Assembly: GCA_027574665.1 (NCBI GenBank)
Contig: CM050673.1
Coordinates: 8,107,420-8,171,419, forward strand
DNA length: 64,000 bases
Origin: Rhynochetos jubatus
Lineage: Eukaryota > Chordata > Aves > Eurypygiformes > Rhynochetidae
Direction: 5' to 3'
In this document: one piece after another, positions 38,101 to 49,900 of the stretch
Position numbering within the stretch: the stretch's first letter is position 1
How the letters are laid out: each line of letters opens with the position of its first letter
Program-made: the position numbers and the translations under genes
Notes under the pieces: model-generated
Database searches by the model: none
What the model was told of the DNA's origin: nothing
What the model saw: only the letters and a program-made list of their open reading frames with translations

Positions 38101-41100
38101 GTCCTGTAGGACAGTAAATGTAAGGATTTTGTAGACACAGCTACAAAAGCTGAAGATTTTCTGGGCGAAAATACGATTACGTGTATTGTGTGCTATTACA
38201 GGCTGTCACCAGGCTGGTGCTCACACAAGTCAGGTTTTCAAAAGCACCTAACCAATTCAGGTAGATAAAACCCCTTTTCCAAAGGAACTGCATTCCTGTT
38301 AAAACAGAGTGAAACCAGAACTTCCACACCCTTGCCTTCACTATAATGTACCTCAAAATTCAAAGAGCAGCTTGCAGTAGCCTCCCTTTGACATACATAA
38401 TTTTATTGTATCAGGTTGATACTTCAGCACTCGGGAAAAAGGCCTGGCCCTTCCACGGGGCGCTGCGCTTCCTGGGCGGGAGGCTGCCACGCTGCCACTC
38501 AGCAGCCACCCGTAGCATTCCCAAACGCAGGTTTCCCTTTGTTAACTCTTGTGTAGTACCAGAGCAACATCCCTGAACGTGGGACTGGGGGAGTCTCGTA
38601 ACCACTCTGCAGAGGAACTGTGGCATTGTCCAGGTGTGGACAGTAGCCTGGGTGTTTGTGGCACCATCACAACAGTGCAGGAACGAGTATTTCAGCCTCT
38701 GGGTCTGTGCATTGCGTTTGTGTGTGTGTTTGGTTTAGGTGTATCCTGCCCTTCTCCCCCAGATGTGTGATCACCCCCGAGCTACTTACAGTTTTCTGAA
38801 TGAAAGTCAGGCACAAATTGCTCGTCACTGTCAGGAACCTGGGCTGCCAGGGGAGGGAGAGAGAAAGAGAGGAGTATTAGATTTGGCACTTTGTATGGTA
38901 TAATTAACAGTAAGGCAGAAATAAATCTATACAGGAGAGATCTGAGCTTTGTTGGAATGTACTTCAGTGTCTGAGGGTAGTTTGCCTTTGGGGTTAATGA
39001 ACACAGTTCCAGTTTCTTTCTCCCTTACCCTGGAAATGATAACAGCAAGTGTTTTAGCTCAGGGTTCACAGTTTTTGTTAGAAACATAAGGTGCTTAAGC
39101 ATTTAACATAGGAGAAACATTTGCCAGTGGATATGTTTGGGAAGGCTACGCTGAAGGGCTGAGCCCGACAGGAAACATCTGTGCCTTTATGCACAGCCTT
39201 TGCAGTAGCTCCAGAGGCAGCAGATAGCTGGACGCTATTAAAAATGTTCTAAAAAGCTATCAAAGAGATAACCCCCGTGAATGAAACCACAGAACTATAT
39301 ACCTTGGCACATGTACGCACACAAACACGCAGAACAGACGTGTACATGTGGTTTAAATGTGACATTTTCATACAGATTGTTATTGTGAATTTATATTTCC
39401 AGTTTGCTTACTTCCTGCATTTGTTTGTTTCAAAAGTAACACCAAGAACTGTAAATAAAATAGTAAAATAGCTAAATATCTAACCTGAACGTGGTAGAGG
39501 TTAACTAACTAATTTCATACTTTCACTTGCCCCTCTGCGTTGCTACGGAAGGTATTCCAAGTTATCTGTTGCCCTCATCTCATGAGCAAATGCTGACATA
39601 CAGGCGCGTACAAGACATGAATGACAGCCCCTTATTGTCACCATTCAGGGAAGTTACTTGACATAGCAGTGAGTACAGAGAAACAAACAGTAGTTTGCTT
39701 CAGAGAGCAGCTTTTCTTGGTAAAAACCTAGACATGGGTGTCACCACGGGAGAAAGCAGCTCCCCATACACGCGGTCTAAAATCAGAAGCTAGAATATGA
39801 AGACATGCCTTAATTTCCCAACGATTGCACTTGGGCTCTGACTAGATGTGTGGGCTATGCGAGCCCAAAGGGTCCTGCCTGCGCTCCAGACACGCACGGG
39901 GGGTTGCGTTACCGTGTCCTGATCCTGTGTGATAAGCAGGTTACCTCTGCCTGTACAGCACAAAGGGACCACGTGTGACCTTCCCTTCACCCCAGGGTGC
40001 TTAGGGACTCACTCTGCAAACACAAGACATTCTATGCCAATTCTGTAGATTAGTGAGCTAAAAATATTACTAAACGTTAGAAAGCCTAAAATTGAAAGAA
40101 CTGAAAGAAATCAGTTCTGAGGCAAGCTTGTCTTACTGGCAGCTCAAGGTTTTTGAAGATTTAAGGGAAAGCACTCTCAAGCACATGTGCACATTTGGCA
40201 GAGCTGTTAGATGACCAGAAATTACTACTGGTTTTTCTGCTGTAGTAAGTTACGTGTTTCAGTCCTGGAACGGCTGCCAGGTAATTCCTCTTGCATCCTC
40301 ACCCTTCTGACAGCTGCCTGATCAATGTAACGTCATTTCTGTTTGGAATGAACAGAAACATTAGACTTCTTTTTCCCCTTAATAGTTCTAGTTAGTTGGC
40401 AAATACCTTTTTGTAGGCTTAAAACCCCGTATCACAGGATTGTCTTTCACTTACGGTAACATTAGGGGAAATAATCATGCCTAAAATGCTGTGCCTGTTT
40501 GTATATTACTGTGTATTTGTTAAGTACCTGTATCACAGCAATTGCTTTTATATTTGTTCAGTCTGTACTTGAGGACGTGTTTTGAATGTTCTAGGAAATC
40601 GATCATGTGTAGCAGTGGAATTAGACTGCATTCACCACACTGTTAAAAACTAGTTTCACTTGGAATTAACGGAACTCCCCAGGAGTTGGTGTTTTCGCTT
40701 CCTCGTAGTCAAAAGGCAAAACAACTCAGACACCACACTGCAGAGTGTGTAAGTTCCAGGAAGGGTCCTACAAAGAATTATCTTAAAAAAGAAAAACCCA
40801 TAGTTGAGAAGCACTTTGTTCTCCCAAGTAAAATAATAGTTTATTGCTTCTTTAAGAAAACACCAGCTTCTGGCAACCAAAGCGGGAAGTGAGACGTTAG
40901 CATAAAATCGAACCAGTTACAAGTAGCTTGAGACAAAACTGTAAGCAGGAAAGTGGCGAGGTGCCAAGTTCCGTTCCTGAGCGAATTCCCGCACAGTAGC
41001 GCGGTCCCTGCGCCGTCATTCCCAGGGCCAGCGGCTGGCGGGTCGGCCGGCACAGCCGGTGCGCGGAGCGGAGGAGCGGGACCGGCGGCAGAAGGCAAAC

Positions 41101-41591
41101 AACGGAACGAGCGGCAGAGCAGAAGGGAGCGAGAGCAAGGAGCGTACCTTCGGCCAGCCACGTCTCCTGGAACGGGCTCAAGTCCTGGAAGAGGTCTGCG
41201 TGGAGAGCGAGAGGCGTCCTCAGCGGAGGGCTGCGGGGCACGCGCCAGCGACGGAGATGCCGGGCGGAACGAGGGGGTGGGGGGTGGAGGCGCAGGGGGA
41301 GGACCTGGTCCCTGCCCAGAAGCCCTCACCATCCCCGTCCGTCCCTCCGCCCCTCAGCCCCCCTTACCTTCCGAATCCCGCGCCGGCGGCAAGCCCGGGT
41401 CCTCGGGTCTCCTCCTAGCGCCCATCAGAGCTCTGCCGCCGGCAGCCGCCTGGTCCGGGGGCTGCTGCGGGAGGAGCAGATCAGCGCGGGGGCCCCGACC
41501 GGAGCCGGTCCTGGGCCAGAGCCGCCCGCCCGGCCGAGCCCCTCACCTGCGGGAGGGTGAACGGCACCCGCTGGTCCAGGTATCCTTTCAT
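32166..41591 (-). CDS. ETV4: ETV4 (PEA3) ETS-domain transcription factor
   Basis: ETV4 is a nuclear ETS-family activator acting downstream of FGF/ERK signalling. It has 12 coding exons, 464 residues (human 484), in transcript order: 41591-41547, 41464-41368, 41195-41148, 38843-38790, 37613-37487, 36908-36750, 36358-36129, 34814-34740, 34640-34572, 34225-34059, 33113-33012, 32387-32166. All phases agree. The start reads [15 protein letters not shown]; no in-frame ATG gives the human MERR extension. The acidic activation segment is [16 protein letters not shown] (exon 3). SUMO-type motifs are IKKEPQ, IKQEQ and VKQE. The PEA3 middle region includes [18 protein letters not shown] and [11 protein letters not shown]. 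The ETS domain starts at [16 protein letters not shown] (about 322) and runs through recognition helix [18 protein letters not shown] to [14 protein letters not shown]. The C-terminus ends [10 protein letters not shown]. The acceptor of exon 2 is a NAGNAG. DHX8 converges on it; MEOX1 lies behind, on the same strand. Confidence 0.97.
37453..37473. repeat. C21 homopolymer next to an ETV4 splice donor
   Basis: There are twenty-one consecutive C on the + strand, so the ETV4 intron has a G run beginning 14 bases into it, after the donor of coding exon 5 (donor GT at 37486-37485). Confidence 0.95.
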
Positions 41592-42191
41592 CCCGCCGCC
41601 CGTGCGCTGCCTCCGCGGGCGCGGGGCTGCCGGCTCCCGGCGGGCTCCCGGGGAAGGCACGGGGGGAGGCGCACGGCGGGCCGGGCGCCACCTGCCGCGG
41701 GCAGCGCCCCGAGGGGACAGCCCGCCCGCCGCCACCCTCTGCAGGACGAGCGGCGCGGTCCGCACGGCCCCGGCGCTCCCGCCGGCCGGGGAGGCGGCGA
41801 TCGCGACGCGGCTGCCGAAGCTGCAGGACACGAGGCGGGACGATCCCCGCCGCCCCGGGCCGGCGGCCCCCCACCCTCACCCGGCGGCGCGCGGCCACGC
41901 GGAGCCCCGAGCGGCCCCGCCCCCCCGGGCGCTCAGGCCGTTGCGGGGGCGGCTGCCCATTGGCGCATCGCCTCGCGCACGGGCCCGGCCCGCCGGCTCC
42001 TTTGTTTCGTTGAATTTGTGAATGAAACACTGGGCTGGGACGCGCCCGCCAATCCCAGCTCCTTTTGGCCCTTACCCGGTAAGAGGTGGGAGGAGCTTTA
42101 GCCCTCAGGGCCAATCAGATCGCAGTAGTCTGGTGTTCATTCATTACTGAGGTCCCATTCATAAAAAAACCTCCCAAAGTTCATTCATGAA
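41000..42191 (-). promoter_or_regulatory. CpG-island promoter of ETV4 with CCAAT boxes and TTCATTCA repeats
   Basis: GC-rich, CpG-dense sequence covers coding exons 1-3 and extends about 0.5 kb beyond the ATG (41591). Upstream of it are three CCAAT-type boxes (minus-strand copy at 41963-41959; plus-strand copies at 42049-42053 and 42111-42115) and three copies of TTCATTCA/TGAATGAA (42019-42026, 42136-42143, 42180-42187), the last within TTCATTCATGAA. The start site is probably between about 41.6 and 41.95 kb. A long open frame on the + strand across this region is antisense to ETV4 and is compositional. Confidence 0.65.
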
Positions 42192-43583
42192 AGCCTGTAA
42201 CGGCGCTCCGGCTGTGCCTGCTGCGCACGGCAGCAGTGTGCTGAGCCTGCGCTTTCACACTCCCACCCAGCGTGGCACACGACCAGGTCTGCCCCTTCCC
42301 ACGCACACTGCAGTCATTTTAAAACACTCTTCAGGTACGTTCGGTTCTGTTCTGGGAAAGTTCTTTAAGTTTCAACAGGGTTTGGAAAAAAAAATAAAAT
42401 CCCACTCGTGCATCTGGAGTGAAAATAATTAAAGTCCTGTCTACCAAAATCAGCTTTACTCCTAGAAACGTTGGGACAAGCACATAAAATAAAAATCTAG
42501 TCCTGGGATTTGCACACCAAAAAAGTGGCTTCGCGTGCTTTTGTGCGTTGCGGGTGCTGCCTTCTGTGCCATGGGCACACACTGTTGTTTTGTTCAAATG
42601 TCTCATGTAAAGCTCCATGTTCATATTTAACATCTATATCCTATTTGTCTGACAAAAAAAATAAATTGGTAACAGTTGGGAGGGGTAATGGGATAACCGT
42701 TCCTGGAATGCGTTCATGGAAGGCTCAGTGGAAACTGTACAGCTCTGACGTGCTTTCTCCATAGCGAGCACCACCAGTGCGATCTACTGCTACGCTCACT
42801 ACGGAAGGGGCATCTGTTATGGTTAAGTATCTAGTCAATATATATTTGGATCTTTCTGCTAGCAGGCTACAGCTCCAGTGTTCCCAGGACCCCTCTCTGT
42901 CAGGAAACCTAGCTGAAACAGAGTTCTACCCTGGCTATGGGAGCAGAACGAAAACATGCCAGCTGTCAGGAAGTTTACATCCAGCAACTGCTCCCCATCC
43001 CCAAACATTGTAGACGTGTGGTTAAATGCAGCACTGGAATTTGAACTTACTCTGGATTCTGAAGATCACGGGAACGTATGAGTTAATCTTCTGGATTTTC
43101 AGTTTTACTGCATTTGTTTCTGCTGCATGGATTTTGTAACAATCTATTCAGGCTAAGTTTAACCTAGTTTTGTTGGAGAACTGGACAAGAATATCTCTCT
43201 TGGTTGGACTGTTGTTAGGCAATTTATACTTTAAATGTCTTACAGAGTCTGTCAGCAGACTCTGATGCTTGGCACTGATACATGTCACAGCAAAACAGCA
43301 GTTTGACTCTCCATTATCAGTGTTCATTTCCTGGGTAAGGGAGAATGGAACCTGTGCGACTTCCGGTGTGATTTCAATGTGTGGCTGTGCTCTGAACTCC
43401 AAACCCCATCGGATTCTCTACTGTAATGTTTGTTTACTTTATGGTGTTCTAATTTCCCATCCAGCTGGCACTAATGGAACTGCTGATGTGGGAGGAGCCT
43501 TGGGTCTCAGCACAGTTGTCTCTTCACTTCCCTGTCACTGTGAAGAGCAACTAGAGGCCAGAGACTCTAGAGCAAAATTCCCG
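42192..43583. other. ETV4-MEOX1 intergenic, part 1
   Basis: The sequence is ordinary and AT-richer than the promoter. I recognise no gene, RNA or repeat family. Confidence 0.4.
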
Positions 43584-43968
43584 TGAGGAGCGGCTGAGGG
43601 AGCTGGGGGGTTCAGCCTGGAGAAGAGGAGGCTCAGGGAGACCTGATCGCTCCCTACAACTCCCTGAAAGGGGGTGCAGAGAGGGGGGGTCGGTCTCTCC
43701 TCCCATGTGACAAGTGATGGGACAAGAGGAAATGGCCTCAAGTTGTGCCAGGGGAGGTTTAGATGGGATGTTAGGAAACATTTCTCCCTGGAAAGGGCTG
43801 TCAGGCGTTGGAACTGCCCAGGGAGGGGGGAGTCCCCATCCTGGGAGGGATTTACAAGATGTGTAGACGTGGAGCTTAGGGACGTGGTTTAGTGGTGGGC
43901 TTGGCAGTGTCAGCTTTACAGCTGGACTCAATGATCTTTTCCAATGTAAATGGCTCTGTGATTCCTAG
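43584..43968 (+). mobile_element. CR1 LINE 3' end, plus orientation
   Basis: This is a 5'-truncated CR1 retroposon. Diagnostic stretches occur in the expected order: GGAGAAGAGGAGGCTCAGGG, ACAAGAGGAAATGGCCTCAA, GGGGAGGTTTAGATGGGATG, GGAAACATTTCTCCCTGGAA, GGACGTGGTTTAGTGGTGGG, then ACTCAATGATCTTTTCCAA and the 3'-terminal octamer-like CTCTGTGATTCCTA. It covers the end of the reverse-transcriptase frame and the 3' UTR and is too short and mutated to be active. CR1 is the main retroposon of bird genomes. Confidence 0.92.
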
Positions 43969-46900
43969 TCAGGGTGATCACTACAGTTCTTGAGTGCACA
44001 TGTGTGAATGGAAAAGCAGAAGGATTCTGGGTTCCAGTGTCCAGGCAGTAATTGGTGATAAAGAGAAAAGAAGCATGACATTCACAAAAGCAGAAAAATA
44101 TTTTTCCTCCACTGATGTGGGCAACTTCCTCTAATTATTTGACACGTTTCACTTATATTACCAGCTCTGAGGCTGGAAACAAAAAGCACGTTCAGCTCAC
44201 CCTGAAAGCAAAGAAACCATTAAGCAGCAGCACAAGAGGTGCAGTAATAGGATGGGGCGGTCGTTACCGTGGCACAGTTGATCCTGATGGCGAGTGAAGT
44301 ATCACAAGGTGAAACTGATGCTGCTGATCATGAGCACGGCCAGGCTCTCATTTATCCCTTGATTACAACAATGGCCTCGGGGGGGTGGGGGTGTGTGTGA
44401 CTCATGTTTTAAATCAGTTTGCCTGTCCACCTACTCCTTTGTGTCGTATGCTGTCCTCAGTGACCTATGTGAATCCTTCTTTCTGTTTTTATAAGATGAA
44501 ACAGCAGAAATGTTGTTGGTGAACAATTTAGAGGATGCAAAACAGGGTATGAGCGATAGCTTGGATTCCTGGGAAAGCTCCTGACTTCGTATCTGGAACG
44601 TTCAGGATGGACGGAAGGTTAGTAGAGTCGCAAATAACGAATTACGCGGCTTGCGCAATAGTTTCTCCTCTGTTCCTCCTGTGCTTGTTGTACAAATATG
44701 TCACGTTTGTTTCCAAAGGCTGACTGTCAGATGTGGGAATGTGATTCTGGAGGGGTGTTTTTGCAAGTTCAGCAGTTAATATTCAGGGTGATGAATACAA
44801 AAATAACAGAAGATAATTAAGCTGTGGCATGTGCAAAGAGTTCAGGAGTGACGTACGAACTGGAGGGGAACTGATTCTTGCTTATGAAGTACTAGCAATA
44901 GGTTTATTCCCATGTTGTAATCCACATTGCCTGTGATGTTCCCCCTGGGTTTATTTATTTATTCCCCCCATGGCTTATTTTTTAGTTACCAGTTGTGTTC
45001 TGTGTCTAATCCCCCTCCCCCTCCTGTGTCCACCCCCATGATTTAACTATTTCCACCTATTGTACTGGTTTGAGAAAACCCAGTCCTGAGCTTCAGGTAC
45101 CTCCCCTGCCGTCAGCACCAGCCATGGTTAGTGCAGTGTAAAGCTCCCACTGATAGATCCTGACACAAACAGGAACAAATGGCAAATATCTTAGAAACTG
45201 GCAAACTGAAATTTGAAAAAACTGCTCTGGGCTGTAGAACGGAGCACGAGCAGACCTGCAGTTTAATGAAAATGAAGAAACAGCTGGATGAAGAGCTGGG
45301 GTTTCTTAATATCAGGCATGAAATCAGCCTGGCCACTCTTCAATGCCCTATTGTTCCTGGACAGGGATATCATGAATAAGGTGCTGAGTCTCGTCATCAC
45401 CTATTGATATCAGCTGTTGCTGCCTGGTAAGAAAAGTGAGAAAACACAGAAACACTGATGCTGGAAACACCTGCCAAATAGCTGTGTGCTGTTCCAGCCC
45501 AGCCCCATGGAGACAGTGGGCAAGGAAGGGGCCAGGTGGAAGGAGCAAGTTCCCCGAGCTGTCATAATCCCCTTCCCACAGTCTCTGCTGCCTCTTGCTG
45601 TCTGGTACGTGGCAGGGAATATCAAGCTGCTTTCTTACACTGTAGAGAAGCAAATGCCAGAGCCTGCTAACTGAAGGCAGCATCACTTAACGAATGTTCC
45701 TGTAGGGACTGTCTCTGCTTTTGTTTTAACAAACAGGCCAGCGCGCAGGTGTTGCGTGTGCACTCTCCTGCTGGCTGTTTCACTACGGGAGAATACCTTG
45801 GCTGCGTTTCCAGCCACTCTTCTCCTGTGGCATACATGTCAGCAGCCTGGATGTTGATGTGACAGGTCCGAGGGTCAGGCCCTTTTGCAACCTATCAACC
45901 ACAGCTTTATTGCATTCTCCTGCCTCTGCAGCAGCCTCTCATCAGTGCTGTTCAGGCCTATGCAGCTGGTGAGTCTGTGGGCAAAGGCATTTGCCTCTGG
46001 AGCACGTGTGACCTTCCACCAGTCCGATGCAGAGTGGCTCAGGCTGGAATCCTAATGAGGATTTGCCCAACCAATGTATGCAGCAAGGGCGTGGTGAGAG
46101 TGCTGCGGGTAACTGGCTGGCTGCAGTGCGGTGGCGTACGGAACGGGACACGTGAGTGTGCGCTCGGTAACACATGGACTGCTCTGCAACGTGTCTCCTG
46201 ACGTGCCCCTCGCTTAGCAGTTTTGGGCGTCGTAGCTGTTCTCCATGGTCTGTGAATGGCTTTATATCCTCGAATTGCCTTTTTTGGTTGTTTTTTTCCC
46301 AGACAAAGGTGAAAAAGTGTTAATTCTCTTGAAGGGTTGAAGTTAGTTTCTCTCCATTGACATAACTGGATTTTAACAATGCCATCAAAAAATTGTTTGT
46401 AAAGTCCTGTCCAGAGGTCAGGAGCACTGTCAGTTGACTAAGTCACAAACTGCTCTTGGTCTTTCCATGTTGCCAACTGCCACATGTAAATTAGCTAGAA
46501 TGAGTGAAAGAAACCATGTCATCCATCTGCCAGGAAGGACGTTCGGCAATGTCCCCGTCTTAACTCCCCTTGGCAGAAAGGGAAGCGAGGCTCTGGCCAA
46601 TGAGGCCCGAACCCAGATCTGGCATAGTCGCTCCGTTGTCCCAGACACAGGGTGGCTGTAATTGGCAGAAACTGCAGACACGGGTTACTGAGCTGAGTTT
46701 GAAGTGCATGGCGTGGGTTCTTGCTAGTAAGCTCTTGTTCTCACGCCTGACTATGTAAAGTGCAAAGGTGACTTTTGTTCACTCTGCAGCCTGCAAGAGG
46801 ATCCGTGGTAGTGTGAGTTACTGACCTGGGATCTGAATTTCGTGTTTCAGTTTCCCCATGCGGTGACAGACTTCCACTAGCCCATAGAACGTTCCTTAGG

Positions 46901-49900
46901 AGAAGTGCCATGCTTCTCCTCTCTGTGACTTGCTGTAGCAAAGGCAGTCCTGGTATGTGAGCAAGAGTCTGGGTAGATTTTTGCACCTTTGTGGCTGAGA
47001 CACCACATGGACTCTGGAGAAAGTGCTTTGCTGTAAGGCCTTGTGAATAAAATGTCCCTTTTAGGTATTCATGCCAGCTACTTTTTATAATGCTCTGAAT
47101 GAGAGAAGACAGCTCAGGCACTTTGTCTGCAGGAAGGAAGCAATTAAAGTATTAGCACTTTGAGAAATTAAATGATGTAAGTTATGGCAAAGTGAGTTTA
47201 GCAAAATGTTATAATGTAAGAAAACAATTAAAAAGAGTTATCTAAGGTTGGGTGGCTTCTCTATTGTGATAGAGTGAGCAGTTAATTGACTGTCACACTG
47301 CTATAATGTACCAGGGCAGTTGTGAGAAAAATGAAATCTGTGTTGAGGATGTCTGGAGATAAAGTGAAGAGAAAGGGACATGGCTTCCAGGGCAATGGGA
47401 GGAAGCAGCAGTCTGCTGCCCTCGATTCCTTTTCCCTGTATCCTGTGAAGAGGGGTGAAGTATAGAAACTCCTTGTCATTCTCTTCAGGCCCCAAGGCCT
47501 GATGCTGCAATATTATGCTTAGCTCTCCTCATGACAGTGGTGTGGGAAGCAGAAGTGCCTCGGAATTGTATCCCAACAACGGGAGAAGCACAGCTCTATC
47601 AGCACTGGGAATGGAGCAGCGCAGCATCCTGCTCCTTTGAGAGTGCTCGTGAATCCGCAAACCCTCCTGGGCACCGGGTCAGACCTCGTGTGAAAGAAGC
47701 TGGGAGAAAATGCTCTCTGTGCCCCTAAGCACACTGCACTTTGTTTAGCGCAAAGAGAAGCATGTGGTCTCTGGCCAGGAAAGCCACTGTATTAAAGGAA
47801 AGGAAATTAAGGTGCGAGTAGCCAGTTGCAAATCACTTGTATTGTTGCTCTGAAGAATAATTTTCTCAAAACCTTTGAAGGTAACTCTGTGCTTGCTGGT
47901 TCTTGTAGATTTTTCACTATGCACAGGCAGTGCCACCTCTTCTGCTTCACTTTGCAGTGTGGCTTGTACCTCTGCCGTGACTGCCCTGCGCCTTCGTGAT
48001 GCTCAGAAACAAACCCGGAAAACTGAAGGACTGTCAGGCCATAGACAGCGTCCCCAGGGCAGATCCTGAGCTGGTGTGTGCACAGGCAGCTGGCCGGGCT
48101 GGAGCCGGGGCTGACAGGAGCGATGGGCAGGGGGCTGACAGAGAGGAGTCTCGCCTGCACCTCCACCACTACCTGGCTCTGGGTGGGTGCTCTCAGCTTT
48201 TCTGCCTCAGTTTCTCACCTGCAGAGGGGCAAGGTACTTGGACACTCAATGGACACTGGAGGTGTATCATTCATTAGTGCTTGTAAGAGTGCTGAAGTTG
48301 ACCAGAAAGGAGAAAGGATTGGGCTAAATTCTGTTGCAATGAAGGTTATAGTAATTAGAATCACGGTAATCGCTTGCAACGCAGCTTGGCACCTTCATTG
48401 CTCTAATTGCAGAAATCAGTGACTTCTCCCTAAATGGCTACATGGTACCAGTTAAAGGCACTAACAGGCTAATGCAGGTGAAAGGTATGCACAGGCCATC
48501 TTTCTGCAAGGTGTTACGGATTTGGAGAAAGGTCTAGAAGGTTGGAAGAGAGTCCCACAGCTTGAGCATTGTGAAGAACATGATGCTGAAGAAGGCTTGG
48601 AGGAGCTTAGAGCATGGAGCCCGAGTTGCTCAGAGACACTGCTGGAACAAGGTTCTGCGTGCAACAAATAGGGACTTTTGTCATCAGCACTTGGCCGTGC
48701 AGCTGACTCTACTGAAAGGAAAAAGGACAAAAGCAGTGGAGGTGGGGAGGAGATAAAGGCGCTAGTCGTTACTGAACACTCGGTCAAGGGAGGAGGGACC
48801 CAGACTTCACGCGTAGATGTGCAGAGCCAGGGTACCAAAGCAAGACACGTCGCTGTTAGCAGGTACTGGCCACTTATACCCTTGTGGTTGAAGTCACCAC
48901 CAATAAAACCTGATCAATGAAATCCCTTTTAAGTTGGTTGGATCAGTGACCCAGAAAATAGCTCCCCTGCGGAAAAGGAAATGATAGTCTATAAAGTGAG
49001 AAGTCAATGGGAAAAATCTATTAAAGTGAGTGAGCTCTGAGGAGACCTTTGGTGTTAACTGAAACCTTTTGGAAAGCAGCCACCAAACTGACAGCAGACT
49101 TTTAACCCTGCAAGTGCTGTCGTGCCAGGACAGGGCTGCCAGTCCCGCTGCCCTGCAGCCACAGCTTGCGAGGGGTCTGCGGGGTGGGGGGAGGCAGCAG
49201 GAACCCTGGGCAATCTGTCCAGCTTGGCTCAGCCGAGAAGGTCATGGCAGGGAATTGCAGCGTGCTTGACTGTGGGTGGTGATGATGGTGACCGCTGCCC
49301 CGGGGACAGGCTCCTCTTGTGGAATTCTCCCCCTGCCAGCCGGTTCACAGTACACCCAGAATTATTGCCCCGCTTAATCGTGCTAAAGACGTCAGCCAGG
49401 AGCCTGGTCGTCAGCACGGCACCTTCAGCCTCAGATAGGACAGAGGTCGAATCTGGTGGACCCAAGAGTGCATTGCGATGGAAGGGAGTTTCTGGCACCC
49501 AAATTCAAAATAACGCACCCAACAAAAAAGCTGAAAAAGATTATTCCATTTCTCATAGGATTCTTTTGGTCCCAAATGCAGCTTTTCGTTGTCTGGCTTC
49601 AGACAGTATTGATGGATTGCTGAGGCTGGAAGACAAAAAGCAGAATCTCTGCCTGGCTACTGTCTCTTTTCAGGAAATTGCTCTGTAATGTTGGAAACTA
49701 AACAGGGATTCAAGGGACATGGGAACATGAGCACATCACAGCGACACTGGAAAAAGCATCTTGACAGAAGTTATTAACACAGATCTCCTGAAAATCTATG
49801 ATCAGTCAGATGGCGCTGTGCATTAAATTCCAGGCAAGCTTAATTTGGTTCAGTGAACTTGTGCAATATTTTACAAAGGGCTGGATTAGCTGGAAAACAG

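Noticed and set aside
40953-42101. 382-codon plus-strand open frame
   Set aside because: It is antisense to ETV4 exons 1-3 and the ETV4 promoter; the length comes from GC content.
44935-45050. Pyrimidine- and TTTA-rich stretch as a possible transposon tail
   Set aside because: It has no flanking element, target duplication or consensus that I can recognise; it is treated as low complexity.
49122-49688. 188-codon plus-strand open frame in the intergenic region
   Set aside because: It has no domain, a poor codon pattern and no polyadenylation signal or splice context; it is likely chance.
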